Assembly: GCA_019044685.2 (NCBI GenBank)
Contig: JAGTXX020000001.1
Coordinates: 930,001 to 994,000 of the forward strand
DNA from: Nannochloris sp. 'desiccata'
Lineage: Eukaryota; Chlorophyta; Trebouxiophyceae; Chlorellales; Chlorellaceae
DNA: 64,000 nucleotides
Direction: 5' to 3'
Shown: piece by piece, positions 10,076 to 21,475 of the stretch
How the letters are laid out: each line of letters starts with the position of its first letter
Position numbering within the stretch: the first letter of the stretch is position 1
The notes under the pieces: model-generated
The model's input: the letters and a program-made list of their open reading frames with translations, nothing else
Told to the model about the DNA's origin: nothing
Database searches by the model: none
Position numbers and translations under genes: made by a program

Positions 10076-11104
10076 CTAAACAGTTGATGTATTCTTCTCT
10101 ATCTCCGCTTCTACTGGGCTGCATTTCTTTTTTGGCCTCTTTTTACTTAAAATGTCTTGAACCAACTTCTCCCCATTCAATAACCACCTTGTCTTCCCTA
10201 CTTCAGTCAACGTCATCGCAACCGAATCTTCAGAATCATCTCCGAAATAACATCTTCTTAAAAACAAATCTATATTTTCTTCTGAAATCACAGTCCCCAC
10301 ATCGATAATGTCTTGAGCATAGAGCTGCAAGTTGTATTTATTATTACGTGGGAGAAAGAAGTAAAGCTCAGTTTATACTGCAGAACGCACTTGATGGAGA
10401 AAATGCATAGAAAACAGTGCGCATAGTAATTAAATTTGCTCTTTTCTTACCTGATCTGTCAACTTTTCAACGAGAACTTTTCCGAGACCTTTGCCCCTCA
10501 TCTCTGGCAGCACTGCTATATCATGGACAGTAGCCACTAATGCAGCATCACCTACAGCTCGAGCAAAGCCTACTAAGACCTTGGGACCAGAGACAGGTAG
10601 AAACGGTAGAAATAAGGAAGGGGAAAATCGTTGAAAAGTAATAAATCTATTTGTATATTCGGCATCTGGCGGGAGGTCTTGAGCAGACCGGTGGAGGTGT
10701 TTAGGGAGCGAAGCTTCTGGAACGTAGGCTGCTATAGTCACTAAGCTACGCTTTAGGGCACGACGTAGTCTACGTCGAAATCTACGTGCGCGTTCCTCAT
10801 TTAGTTCTACCTCTGAGACATTGTAGCTAAAGTCGAGAGGTGTTGAATGAGATTCGGCAGCGTTGGTTGCGTGGCCAGGGGAGTATGTAGCGCAGCGAGA
10901 CATGAGATCTGCGAGTTCAGCAACGTCAATTTCTTGAGGGTTTGTTGTGAATGTGATGGGGAACGGGGCTAGTTGGGTGGATTTCGCTGCTGTGAGAACT
11001 AAACGACAATTTGGTGGTGGTTGATTTTTAAAAGATGATCTAAATATTTGGGTGTGAAAGGGTAGTGCAGCCACCGGGAGGGGCCGTAGATGTGTAGTTG
11101 GCAT
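10076..11104 (-). CDS. GNAT-family N-acetyltransferase, probably organellar
   Basis: There are two exons, 10451-11104 and 10076-10324, joined in phase 0 across a 126-nt intron, giving 300 residues. The first 60 residues are rich in Ser, Arg, Pro and hydroxylated residues with few acids, like a plastid or mitochondrial transit peptide. The acetyl-CoA-binding motif A is clear (VATVHDIAVLPEMRGKGLGK), and the join gives KLTDQLYAQDIIDVGTVISE then FLRRCYFGDDSEDS, the usual end of the GNAT fold. The closest family I can name is the plastid GNAT set of plants, which acetylate lysines and N-termini; the assignment within GNAT is uncertain. Residues 110-120 form an arginine-rich insert (RARRFRRRLRRALKRS). 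Confidence 0.8.
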
Positions 11105-11280
11105 CCTAAATATTCTTCCTATTCCATTAAAGTGGTCTGAGTAAGCGTTTTGGCAGCGATTTTACTCGGATCATCTTTTAGAAAAGAAACCAAAATTTCG
11201 TGATGTTCTACAATGTTTTGTCTAATAACGAGCTCTACCCAGGGTTTCGTGGTTTCTTATTAACACAAAAAATCTTGAAG

Positions 11281-12174
11281 ATGAAGATCTTAACAGGTAT
11301 TGCAGCAGCACTCGTGCTAAGCGCTGCAGCAAGTGCGTTAAAGACATTAACGGCAGATAATTTTGAACACGATACACAAGCTGCCACTGGCCAGACAACA
11401 GGAGTTTGGTGGGTTAAGATCGCTAGGGTCCAATCTTGCTTGGCTTGTCTGATGTGGACTTCCTCTATAAGAAGAAATTATTTTTTCCAGATCACTTCGC
11501 GGATCACTTTTAACGGCCACCCTTTCTCTCTCCAGGCTCATCAGATTCTGCACCTTTTCAAGCGCCCCATGTCAATCTATGCAAGATGAATGGGAAGAAT
11601 TAGCTGAAGAAATGCTTGAGGAACAAATCTTTCTAGCTGACATTGATGCTGATGCCAGTCCCCGTTTAGCGGAGCGCTTTCAAATTACAACAAACCCTAC
11701 CTACATTTTACTCAGAAATCGTAAAATGTATACTAAAGGACCAAGTACAGGTATAGAAGAGCTGAAAAACTGGGCTTTAAAGGATTGGCAACAAACTCTT
11801 GATTCAATGGTGCCTCCTGAAACTGAAAAATTTGATGTGATGGCGGTGATATCGGAGATGGTTGAAAAAGGAAGAATAAATTTTAGAAATTTAGTTGCAG
11901 CAAGTAAATCAGAGGTAAGTGCAGTTTGCTGTAGTAGAGAGAATAGGCATCGAGGGAGGCTGCTTTATATTGTTTTACTATGTTCCTGTTGTCCGACGTC
12001 CTTTCTTTCCTTCTCCTTTATTTGCAGGACAAGGCAGTACGCTTGAAAGCTCAAGCTCATCTGGCCTTACCAGTTCTGGTATCGTGTTTGATTGCTTTAT
12101 TGGCCATACTCGTCAAGGTTGGACCAGGGAAGGCCAAGACCAAAGGGGACCCGAAAAGAGGAAAACAAGATTGA
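11281..12174 (+). CDS. Thioredoxin-fold ER membrane protein (PDI/TMX-like) with SAPC active site
   Basis: I model three exons: 11281-11408, 11536-11914 and 12028-12174, 217 residues in all. The start is the ATG that opens a signal peptide (MKILTGIAAALVLSAAASA). The join at 11408/11536 uses a GTGGGT donor and a strong pyrimidine tract before CAG. It yields GVWLIRFCTFSSAPCQSMQD, the place where PDI relatives carry FYAPWCGHC; here the pair is Ser52-Ala-Pro-Cys55, so the attacking cysteine is absent. The rest is typical: WEELAEEML, LADIDADASPRLAERF, the cis-proline motif TNPTYILL. Near the end is one membrane span (LPVLVSCLIALLAILVKV) and a basic tail. This suggests a type I ER membrane protein, a chaperone or half-redox partner rather than a dithiol oxidase. 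The first join is inferred and should be checked. Confidence 0.72.
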
Positions 12175-12200
12175 TTTTTTTAATTAGTTCTTTGTGTGTT

Positions 12201-12393
<193 letters not shown>

Positions 12394-12707
12394 TTATTCC
12401 CCGGACCATCCTACTTTAGGGTGCTGGGTTGAGATCCAGCTCATAGCATATAAAATTTGGAAAACAAGGTCAAAGAAAAGGGCAAGCTTGATAAACTTTA
12501 CATGAATAGGGGGCGCGTTGAAAAATTAGAGCAGTGGAGCCAACTTGATAGTATCAGTGATACCCTTTCAATAGAGCCTCTCCCATTGAATCAGCTTGAA
12601 GATTGTTCTGTTTTAAAACAAATGATTTCAAACATGCTTACGGCACTACGGTACCATTTAAATCTCTAAATATTATTGATCGCAACTTGACTTTTGAGAT
12701 CACACAA

Positions 12708-14318
12708 ATGGCTAATTCAATAAAGTCTCCGCCACAGCGGAGACAAAAGCAGCCATTTTGCATAGCATTCGTTGTTCTATTCACGTCTGCGGCTTTTACC
12801 ATGCGCTTTCAGCGTTTCAACTTGAGCTACTCAACTGAATTCCAACAAATTGATAATAATGCCCCCTTAGAAACAGCAATCTTCTCAAAAGAACAACAAA
12901 AGACCCAATTATCATCTCCTTCACCTTCTCCTAAGAGCCCACTATCTTCCTCTGACTCGTGTTTCGCAAAATTTCCCTGGATTCAACCAACTTTAGATAT
13001 TTTCTACGCCCCCGCTCTCAAAGCCTTCTCGGCCTCTCTACAAAGAACAGAAGAATCTCTAGCAGCAATGGACAACATCACCTGGCACAATGGATACCAT
13101 CCCGGCCGTGATACCATCATCCTACGCTATGATAACACCACAAAAAGCTATAAAATGACTTTTAACCGAGACTACCCACCCAACGAACCGTACAAGGGCG
13201 ACTGCATCCAACATCCACTAAAACAAGCTATAGAAACCCACGGAGCAGCTTTAGCAGAGAAATTCAAGTATAAAGAACTTAGATTTGCCCTTGTAACTGA
13301 AGATTTCGCTATTAATTGGCGTGGAAGTAACTCTAGGCTACCTGCATTTACCCTCTGCACTGATGACGCTCACTCAGATATCCCAGTTCCGGACTTTACC
13401 TTTGGCTGTTATCCGGAAACCCAGTACAAGAATAGTACTTGGGAGTATATTTCAGAGAGACTTGCAAGAGAAGCTAAAAAAATCAAATGGAAGAAGAGAT
13501 ATAATACTATTTTCCATAGATCTAATTGGGGCGTCGGACCCCGGCGAGGCTTAATGCCTCTTCTAGAAAATCTACACCTCAATAAAACAGACGTAGAAGT
13601 ACTTGGTGGAGTATTAGATATCGGAAATACTGGTTTCCAAGCCAAAGATCAAGAGAGATTCGTGTTTTTACATGAGCAGTGCCTGCATAAAGCAGCTATT
13701 CATACAGCGGGGTTCAGTTATTCTGCTGGGCTAAAATATAAATTAGCATGTGCACAGTTGGTACTGCACTTTGATAGTAAATATAAAGAGTTTTATGAAC
13801 CTGCTTTAGAAGATGGAGTGCATATGGTGCGAGTGCCGGCTATGGATGAAGGCGTTGAGGAAGAAGAATTTTTCGATTATTCAGGTAAACAACGGTTTTT
13901 TTTAGGGTATTGGAGGCCTTTTTTTTCTTCAACTTGTTTTGTTTCCTTAGTGCTCTTCTCTAATAAGTCACCCTCTTCCTCTCATACATGTTTACTTCCC
14001 CTTTTTTCACACCTCATCCATACATTTGCAGCTCCCAAAATAAAAAAGGTAGTCGAGGCTGCCCTCTCTTCAAAAACCAACGACCTGCCGTCAATCGCAG
14101 CAGCAGGACAACAATTTGCATTAACACAACTCTCACCGGAAGGATTAAGTTGTTACTGGTATGGCGCTTTACTAAAATACGGAGAATTGTATTTTACAGA
14201 GCAAACAGAGGCTCAAAAACGAGCCTTTGAAGAGCAACATGCAATTGAAATAGAGACCGACAGCAGAAATGTCGTTGGCACCAGTGGCGATGCAGGTCTG
14301 GAGGAAGCTGTGGTATAA
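12708..14318 (+). CDS. GT90 (CAP10-like) glycosyltransferase, type II membrane protein
   Basis: The preferred start is the ATG at 12708, placing a basic N-terminus and one membrane anchor (FCIAFVVLFTSAAF) at the front, as expected for a Golgi or ER type II enzyme. Two exons, 12708-13884 and 14032-14318, join in phase 1 and give 487 residues. After a proline/serine stem come family motifs of the CAP10 domain: HRSNWGVGPRRGLMPLL, LHEQCLHKAAIHTAGFSYSA followed by GLKYKLACAQLVLHF, and EFYEPALEDGVHMVRV, which carry the SYS/LK..LAC..V core of GT90. GT90 members transfer xylose or glucose to proteins or polysaccharides; the acceptor here is unknown. The 147-nt intron is a multiple of three without a stop, so an unspliced message would still encode a longer protein. 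Confidence 0.82.
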   Translation: MANSIKSPPQRRQKQPFCIAFVVLFTSAAFTMRFQRFNLSYSTEFQQIDNNAPLETAIFSKEQQKTQLSSPSPSPKSPLSSSDSCFAKFPWIQPTLDIFYAPALKAFSASLQRTEESLAAMDNITWHNGYHPGRDTIILRYDNTTKSYKMTFNRDYPPNEPYKGDCIQHPLKQAIETHGAALAEKFKYKELRFALVTEDFAINWRGSNSRLPAFTLCTDDAHSDIPVPDFTFGCYPETQYKNSTWEYISERLAREAKKIKWKKRYNTIFHRSNWGVGPRRGLMPLLENLHLNKTDVEVLGGVLDIGNTGFQAKDQERFVFLHEQCLHKAAIHTAGFSYSAGLKYKLACAQLVLHFDSKYKEFYEPALEDGVHMVRVPAMDEGVEEEEFFDYSGKQRFFLGYWRPFFSSTCFVSLVLFSNKSPSSSHTCLLPLFSHLIHTFAAPKIKKVVEAALSSKTNDLPSIAAAGQQFALTQLSPEGLSCYWYGALLKYGELYFTEQTEAQKRAFEEQHAIEIETDSRNVVGTSGDAGLEEAVV

Positions 14319-14800
14319 ATGCTGTGAATGATCTTTCATTATTTGATACGTGTCTATGTTTATTATGCTTTTATCTATTGGTATTGTATTTGCGCTACAT
14401 TGTGTTCATCAAATTTATAAATGGTAGAAAATTGTACTAAAATTGTACTACCCCACACCGATGATGGAGATGGTTGAAGGGAGAGATAGTTCAAACAGTT
14501 ATTTAGAAAATAAAACACCGGAAAAAGAATGGATGCGATGAAATAATAATGTAATAAAGTTAGAAATTAAACGCTAAGAAAGAATAAAAAACGCGATTCT
14601 TGCAAAAAAAAAAAAAAAAGTATCAAAAGCGCTAGAGCAAGCTACTACAAAATAATATAACATAAAAGTAGAGAAATGCAAAATTGTATTCATTTTAGAA
14701 TTAAGAAGATTTTATGACGTGTATGTGCTGCTAGAAAGAGCCGTTACTTCAAAGAAAAAGGGTCTTTTCAATTCAAATTTTTTATTCAAAAATATTACTA
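14319..14800. other. Convergent intergenic region with a 16-A run
   Basis: This 482-bp AT-rich stretch lies between the 3' ends of the GT90 gene and the carrier gene. It contains an uninterrupted run of 16 A at 14604-14619. I see no ORF or RNA gene; it presumably holds both 3' untranslated regions. Confidence 0.5.
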
Positions 14801-16465
14801 CTACGCAAGAGCGATCTCTGGCGACACTGGAGCTGGGGCCGGTGTTGATAACAATGAAGGGCTACTTCTTCTAGTAGTAACACCAGCTTCATCATCACTC
14901 GTACTGAGAGTACTATATGCAATTTCAGGGCTACTCGTAGTAGCCAAACCACCTCCTCCTGCACCAACAGCAGCAAGCGCCGCCATTTCATCTGTAGGTT
15001 TTTCTATGTCATATCTATTCTCTAAAGCCCTTCGTGTAGCCTCAACAGCAGCCCAGTACACCATCCCTGCAGGGACAGTCTGCAATAATCGAGGGACAAC
15101 ACCAGCGAACAAAGCATGAGGACCCCCACCTTGCGCTACTATCAATCTCACTGTACCTACAAAATTCGCTAAACTATGCCTCACACTACCATTAGAGGCC
15201 CCTGCTGCTGTTGGAAGCATGCATGTACCTAGATTCATACGTGTGAATGTCACATCAAATGGCATCGAAGCAATAGCAGCTGCTGCACCTGACGCTGCAC
15301 CAATGACCATGTCTCTCGCTTCGATTGGCAAGGAAGAAAGCAAGGCACCTATATAAGAAGTTGCTGCGGTTGTAGGATTCTTTTTATATCTTTTTTCTAT
15401 TTGTTGCCATGGTTGCTGTTGATCCTTTAGCGCGCTCTGGCCTTGTATCATTGCTGCCGTTGCCCGTGGTGCCTCGAGTGTCAGTTCAGTACTAGGGCTA
15501 GAAGAACTGACCAGTTCGTTAATTTGGCTATATGTGAACAATTCAGCCACATCATGAGGGATAGATTTCAATAGAAATGGCAAAAATGAGCAATACAACG
15601 GGGCAAAGCCCTGTGTAACAACTAACGATGCCATGCTGCCAAGCATCGAGCCTGAGCCGCCAGCTCCAGCTTGAGCACGCACTTTAAATGCTTCTATTGG
15701 TGCATCTATAAAACTGCCTACAATGGAAGCTGCTGCTCCAGCTGCTGAAGCTACCAAGGGAGATGCTGAGGAAGAGCCACCACAGGTGCTAGTTTGTGTT
15801 TTTTCTTTCGATAATGTAGACTCAATAGAAGTGCCCGCTCGCTTTGCTGCGTAGAAAGTGAGTAAATATAAGCTTCCTATTGCGGCTGCACCAAGAGCAG
15901 TGCTTCCCATGCCAGCGTAGAGGGTTCTAATAGCGTTGCTGGGACCCAAAGCGAGGGTCTCTCTAATGGCTTGGCCAGCGCCAATGTTGGCGGCTTGGCA
16001 TTTCACCTTTATTGTGTCTAATGGATAGAGAGCTACAAGACCTGCTACTTCACCGACTGCACCACAGATAGCATCAACTGCCAAATGGTGCATACGTGGT
16101 CTTGAATTTGATGAGCTGCAAAAGGGAAAAAAATAGAGCATCCGGGAAAAAACAAGATGAGCATGAGATCAAGGAGCACGGGGCTATATGTATTTGATCG
16201 GCGTTATTTGACCATTAATCGAAACCGGAATGACTTAAAGAATGGATTTACACACTAACCTTGCATTGTCTCCTAATAGTCTAAGCTGTTTTTTGCGAGC
16301 AGACAGTTTGCTATAGTAGGTGATGCCAGTTCCAAGGGCAATGCCGAGTCCTGCTGCAGCAAGAGCGCCGTCTCGACGTGCATTGTGTCTATTGCGAGTT
16401 TTGGATGCAGCATCCAACGCCTTGGAATTGGGAATGGCGAGCACCATCTTGCTAAAGCCTGACAA
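14801..16465 (-). CDS. Mitochondrial carrier family transporter
   Basis: There are two exons, 16260-16465 and 14801-16115, joined in phase 2 across a 144-nt intron (GTTAG ... TGCAG), giving 506 residues. The N-terminal extension has a basic, small-residue region and a hydrophobic span (ALAAAGLGIALGTGITYYSK) before the first carrier repeat. Carrier signatures are YPLDTIKVKCQ in repeat 1 and APIEAFKVRAQ in repeat 2; repeat 3 has the degenerate MPFDVTFTRMN. A long linker lies between repeats 2 and 3 (about residues 260-320), and an unstructured 70-residue Ser/Pro/Ala tail follows repeat 3. The first repeat resembles S-adenosylmethionine carriers, but substrate-contact residues were not checked, so the substrate is open. 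The membrane could be mitochondrial or plastidial. Confidence 0.85.
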
Positions 16466-16477
16466 GATTATACTTGC

Positions 16478-16740
16478 TCAATGGCTAATTGGTGCTCTCG
16501 CCAAAGCATAACCCCCGCCAAATAGGGTACTATAATTGGCTAGATTAGCTGCTATTAATACTTATGACACATTGTCCAGAAAATGGCACCTTGTAGCAGG
16601 CCGCCCTGATCTGTGGCTGCAGGATGAATTATGACTTTGCGCTTTTTGCCTCTGTGAATGCGACCACTCGAGATACGCTGCCTCCTGTGGCTCTCTCGCA
16701 AATACGTATTTATTAGAAGCTTTACACCTTCGGATTGCAT
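16478..16740 (-). CDS. Possible small two-exon protein, 73 aa
   Basis: An ATG at 16740 opens a basic stretch (LRESHRRQRISSGRIHRGKK). A GTGCC donor at 16589 and an AATAGCAG acceptor at 16550 would join exon 1 (16590-16740) to exon 2 (16478-16548) in phase 1, ending LANYSTLFGGGYALARAPIS plus H. The combined frame is open and ends 12 bp upstream of the carrier start on the same strand. I recognise no family, and the donor is weak. Without splicing it is a 61-codon ORF. It is short and strongly basic, which would fit a ribosomal or mitochondrial small protein, but chance is a real alternative. Confidence 0.3.
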
Positions 16741-17141
16741 TTAAAATTGAATGATTATCAGGGTAGATACAGTAAGCTATTCTTTCTCCTCTATTGAGTA
16801 GAAAAGAAAAGAAGAAAGCTGAAAATTTTACGAGAAAGAGCGGTCGACGGAGCCTTGAACTACCATTTTTTTTTTTTTTTAATGATGATTCAAGAACAAC
16901 TAGTAGTAGTAAAATTACTTGATCTCACTCACGCCACCAGAAGGAAATCAAAAATCAAGGAAAGAAAGAAAACGGGAGAACACAAACGGAGAAGAGTGAA
17001 TCGATATTGAGGAATGAAAGTACAAAGTGCAAATCATCATCTATTTGAAATTTTTATCAAGCGGTCCAAAAAGAATTAAACCAAATCTTAGAAGAAGCTA
17101 TGTTTTAAGTAGTATGTCAACCTAACCTATCTAATGATAAT
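16741..17141. other. Intergenic region downstream of FtsH, 401 bp
   Basis: This region is AT-rich and holds a T run at 16866-16880. It lies 3' of the FtsH stop and probably carries its 3' untranslated region. I see no gene in it. Confidence 0.45.
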
Positions 17142-19395
17142 CTAACCACGGTAAGGGATAGTGGCACTAGGTTCATCAGACTTGAGATACTGCTGAGACT
17201 GAGCTTCAACAAGCAAAGCTTGTAAATCCTCGCCATCAATCTGCTCCCGCTCCATTAACAAATCAGCACAGGCATGCAACACATTAATATTAGATTGCAC
17301 CAGATCCTTGGCACGGCGATATGCCTTTTCCACAATAGCCTTGACTTCCTCATCAATAGCATCAGTAGTGGCCGCAGAACAGTCGGCAGGCTGTGCCATC
17401 TGGGAACCAACAAAGGACTGGCCACCACCACCAGACCAAGCAACCTGTCCGAGCTTCTTAGAGAAACCCATTTGAGACATCATCATACGGGCAACACGGG
17501 ATACCTGCTGGAAATCACCAGAAGCACCGGTAGTTACATCATCAGGACCGAAAATTAATTCTTCAGCGACACGGCCACCGAGAGCGACTGCCATCTGGTT
17601 CTCCAAATAAGTACGGGAGTACAACCCAGACTCTAAACGCTCTTCAGAAGGAGCGAAGAAAGTCAAACCACCAGCATTACCACGGGGTACAATGGAAATC
17701 TTCGTTACGGGATCGTATTCAGGCATTAATGCACCAACGAGTGCGTGTCCAGCTTCGTGGTAGGCAACCAATTTACGCTTCTTCTCAGACATGACTGCTC
17801 CTTTCTTTTCAGGGCCGGCAATAATACGTTCTAAAGCATCCGCGATTTCATCCTTGCTAATTTCTTTGAGGTTACGACGGGCAGCTAAGATAGCAGCTTC
17901 GTTCATTAAGTTTGCTAAATCAGCACCAGTGAAGCCAGGGGTACGTCTGGCAACTTTTTCGAAATCAACATCCTTTCCGATGGATTTTCCAGCAGAGTGC
18001 ACTTTCAGGATAGAGACACGTCCCTGGACATCAGGGCGGTCAACGGTGACTTGACGATCGAAACGACCAGGACGGAGCAAGGCGGAATCCAAGACATCAG
18101 GTCTGTTTGTCGCAGCCAGAACGATAATACCAGTGTTACCCTCGAAGCCATCCATCTCAGTTAAAAGCTGATTGATGGTCTGTTCACGCTCATCGTTGCC
18201 TCCACCCATACCGGCACCACGCTGGCGACCGACAGCATCAATCTCATCGATGAAAATAATGCAAGGGGCTTTAGCCTTTGCCTTTTCGAAGAGATCACGG
18301 ACACGGGATGCACCGACACCGACAAACAACTCAACGAACTCTGAGGCAGCGCAAGAGAAGAAGGGAGTTCCAGCCTCACCAGCAACAGCCTTGGCCAAAA
18401 GAGTCTTACCGGTACCGGGGGGCCCGACAAGCAAAGCTCCCTTGGGGATCTTAGCACCAAGACGGGTATATTTATCAGGATTTTTTAAGAAATCAACAAC
18501 TTCTTGTAACTCAAGTTTAGCTTGATCGCATCCAGCAACCTCAGCAAAGGTCACACCAGTCTCAGGAATCTCTTGAAATTTGGATTTAGAGCGGCCAAAG
18601 TCCATGGGACCTCCCATGGGGCCACCCATACCACCACCTTCACCATTGCCAGCACGGCGGAAAAGGAAGAAAAGACCGGCAAAGGCGATCAAAGGGAAAA
18701 GCAAGTTTCCGAGGAGAGCGACGTAGTTGCCCTGCTGTTCGCCTTCGGAGACGGAGATATCGACACCAGCCTTGGCAAGAATATCAACCAATTCAGGATC
18801 GTTGGGGAGGACGACAAGAGCACGACGTCCATCAATAGCAGTGAGCTGTAACTGAGATCCATCCTTGGAGAAACGGACACGTTCGATCTTACCAGATTTG
18901 ACGGCACCGATGAACTCGGAGTAGCGCCACTGGGTGCCTTCAGGGAGATCACCCTGAGAGCTCACGGCAGGAGCAGATGCAAGATCAGCACCAGGGAACT
19001 CGAAAGAGCTCTGAGAGGTAGTAGTTGTGGTAGTAGTGGTATCAGTTGGAGGCAGGAAGTCTGCGGCCAAGGCGGGAGAAGCACTGCTAGCAAGAAGGCC
19101 AACTAATGCAAGAGATGCCATTGGGAGCTTCTGGGTGGGTAAAGCCTCCTGGCTCTGCAAATTTGAGAATTTGGTAGAATATGATGTTAATATGAAATCT
19201 ACTGGTGAATTTTGGTTGAATATCCGTGCCGAGTGCAAAAAAGCTCCTCGAGTGTTCTCATCCTCCCCAACTCACCCTCTGCTGCAAAGCAGCTACTCTG
19301 ACTGCGAGGCGAGATACACTGCGCTGAGGAAGTGCAGGCTTGGTAGCACGCACTCCTGCGAGAGAGGTAGACCCCAAACGAGGTGCGGTGAGCAT
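17142..19395 (-). CDS. FTSH5: Thylakoid FtsH protease, type A (FTSH1/FTSH5-like)
   Basis: Two exons, 19276-19395 and 17142-19154, join in phase 0 and give 710 residues. Exon 1 is a plastid transit peptide rich in Arg, Ser, Ala ([20 protein letters not shown]). It is followed by a hydrophobic thylakoid-transfer segment ([19 protein letters not shown], cleavage near residue 70). A luminal domain and one membrane span ([20 protein letters not shown]) precede the AAA module: Walker A GPPGTGKT at about 284-291, Walker B IIFIDEID at about 339-346, the arginine finger region RPGRFDR, and the zinc site HEAGH at about 506-510. Motifs [10 protein letters not shown] and [15 protein letters not shown] mark the plant type-A subunit. 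With type-B partners it forms the hexamer that degrades damaged D1 in photosystem II. The nuclear location with transit peptide argues for a green alga. Confidence 0.96.
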
Positions 19396-19730
19396 TGGGT
19401 GATTCTTTTTTTGTGGGTGGGTGGGAAATGTATACAGAACAAGACTCCGATGTGAAGGTATCACCGGCTTATATCAGTTAGAAAGGTATATAACTAAACG
19501 GAAAATGCCAGTTCTTAATGATTAATAATGTTCTTCTTGGATGAATGGGGGAGCTTCTTCTTGACTGAAGCACTGGCTAGAAATCACTGCCAACCCAAAA
19601 AGCAATTCACTCGGAGAATGCAATTTACTACAAAGTTTTGTGGTTGATTTTCAGACTTTTTTACATATTTGCAGTTTATAAAGCATACCAACAGTTTCTA
19701 TGAGGTTCCAACTCTTCAAAAATGAGTTTC
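19396..19730. other. Intergenic region between YTM1 3' end and FtsH start
   Basis: This 335-bp stretch should contain the FtsH promoter and 5' leader and the YTM1 3' untranslated region. I see no ORF of note and no repeat. Confidence 0.45.
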
Positions 19731-21294
19731 TCAAGCTTCCACCTTTTTACGGCCACTGTCACCGTCACCCCCGCCAATATCCACAGTGCACGTTCTAAGC
19801 ACATTATCAGCTCCACCATAGGCTACTTCATCTTCCCCAACCCACACACAACTCAGCAATTTGTCCCCACCACCAACAGGCAACGTATGCAATGGCACCG
19901 ACGCTCTTAGGTCCCAAAGTTTTGCCGACTGATCATAAGAGACTGACAGTAAATGATGTTCAGATGTAGGATGCCATGCTAAAGAGGAGATCCAATCTGT
20001 ATGCGACGCAAGAGCACGTACAGCAAGCACATCTGTCCCTTCGTTATTAACACCCTTATTGGCCACAGCTCTTCTGTCCCAGATGCGCAAAGATTTTTCC
20101 GGCCCCCCAAAAGCAATAATTGAAGCATCTTCTCTAGTGGAAGTAGTAGCTATACAATGCACAGCTTTATTATGTGAATATGTATCGATAACAGTAGATA
20201 CTTCAGGGTCCCAAACTTTGACTGAATGATCCCAGCACCCGGTAACAAGAGCACTTTGAGATGGCCAAGCGAGTGAGCTCACACATTGAGTGTGGCCTGC
20301 GAGTGAGGTCAAGGCGCTTTCTTCGTAAGCACCAGTAGGAACTGCTGTTGTTGTAGTTTTACTCGTATCAGTACGGCGTTTCTTCTTTTGGGTGCTTTTG
20401 CTGCCAGCTCGCCCACTATCATCTCCGTCATCACCGCCCACAGCTGCCTCTTCTAACTCTCCTCCTGCTCTATACATCAAAATCTGTCCATCCCAACCAG
20501 CAGTGACACACCTATCCCCATCAGAGTTTGTTACTACTGCTTCTACAGACGCAGTATGCCCTTTTAACACAGCCAGTAATTCAGGGGAAGAGCTACCACC
20601 AATGGATTTTGACCACCGCCAAACTCTAGCTACACAATCAGCACCTCCTGTGATTAATTGACCCTGGGTTTCGCCATTGCTGATTGAATCAGATGCTTTA
20701 ATTGCGCCTTTGTGGGCAGCAAAGCTGCCTACAGAGTTGCCATTTTGCCATAATCGAACAATGCCATCGTAACACCCAGCAGCGATGATTTTATCGTTAT
20801 TACTACTAGTCTCATTGTTTGATGATAGTACGGCTAAAGCAGAGATCCAGTCATCATGTGGATGTTCTTCTTTAGGGGTCGGTGGCAGCACTGCTGGTAC
20901 GTATTCTACCTCAAGGACTGCTTCAGTCGAGAGCTGCTTGGCCGCCATGTGCTGGTGAAGGCTGAGACGTAAGAGCTCATCTTGAATTAGGAAATCGAAT
21001 GGGCGAGCAGGTTCTAACGCCAATAGATGGTTGATAATTTGAGAAAGGCCATATCGAGTAAGATTGCCAGGAACAGTCTGTAGGAGAGGAATTTGTAAAT
21101 GTTAGAAAATTAGCAAATGGGTCTGCATGCTTGGATATGGATATGTAATTTATATGCAAAGTGATCTAAAAATATCCTTATTGCACTCTGCTTACCACTG
21201 GGGATGATGGAACTCGTAGAGATGCTGGCAATTTTGTTGTAAATGTAATTGTAACTTGAACCTCTGCAACTGGCGCGTTGGGCCCACTCATCAT
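19731..21294 (-). CDS. YTM1: YTM1/WDR12 ribosome biogenesis WD40 protein
   Basis: Two exons, 21196-21294 and 19731-21077, join in phase 0 and give 481 residues. Exon 1 plus the start of exon 2 encode the NLE/ubiquitin-like domain: VQVTITFTTKLPASLRVPSS, then PVTVPGNLTRYGLSQIINHL followed by LALEPARPFDFLIQDELLR. This domain binds the MIDAS of the AAA ATPase Rea1/midasin. About seven WD repeats follow, with GH and WD pairs such as GHTQCVSSLAW, GCWDHSVKVWD and SYDQSAKLWDLR. An acidic then basic linker (GDDGDDSGRAGSKSTQKKKR) interrupts the propeller, as is usual in this family. The protein is part of the PeBoW (Nop7-Erb1-Ytm1) complex needed for 27S pre-rRNA processing in the nucleolus. Two adjacent ATGs (21294, 21291) are possible starts. 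Confidence 0.95.
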
Positions 21295-21475
21295 GGCGAT
21301 GGATAAGATGGCAGGATAAAATCACAATGAAATTAATGTTACAATTAGGCATGGACTTCAAGAATTTGATAGCTCACTCTTAAATTAAACTTGAAAAGGC
21401 GTAAAATACAAAGCATATTCAATTATTGCTAAAATTCATCAAGTGGGTCTCGTAAAGAGCGCCGATCAAATCGCA

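Noticed and set aside
11281..11589. Reading straight through the first intron of the thioredoxin-like gene
   Set aside because: That frame gives WWVKIARV and ends in a stop at 11587, missing the conserved QSMQDEWEELAEE helix, which is in another frame. The GTGGGT/CCAG join fits phase and homology better.
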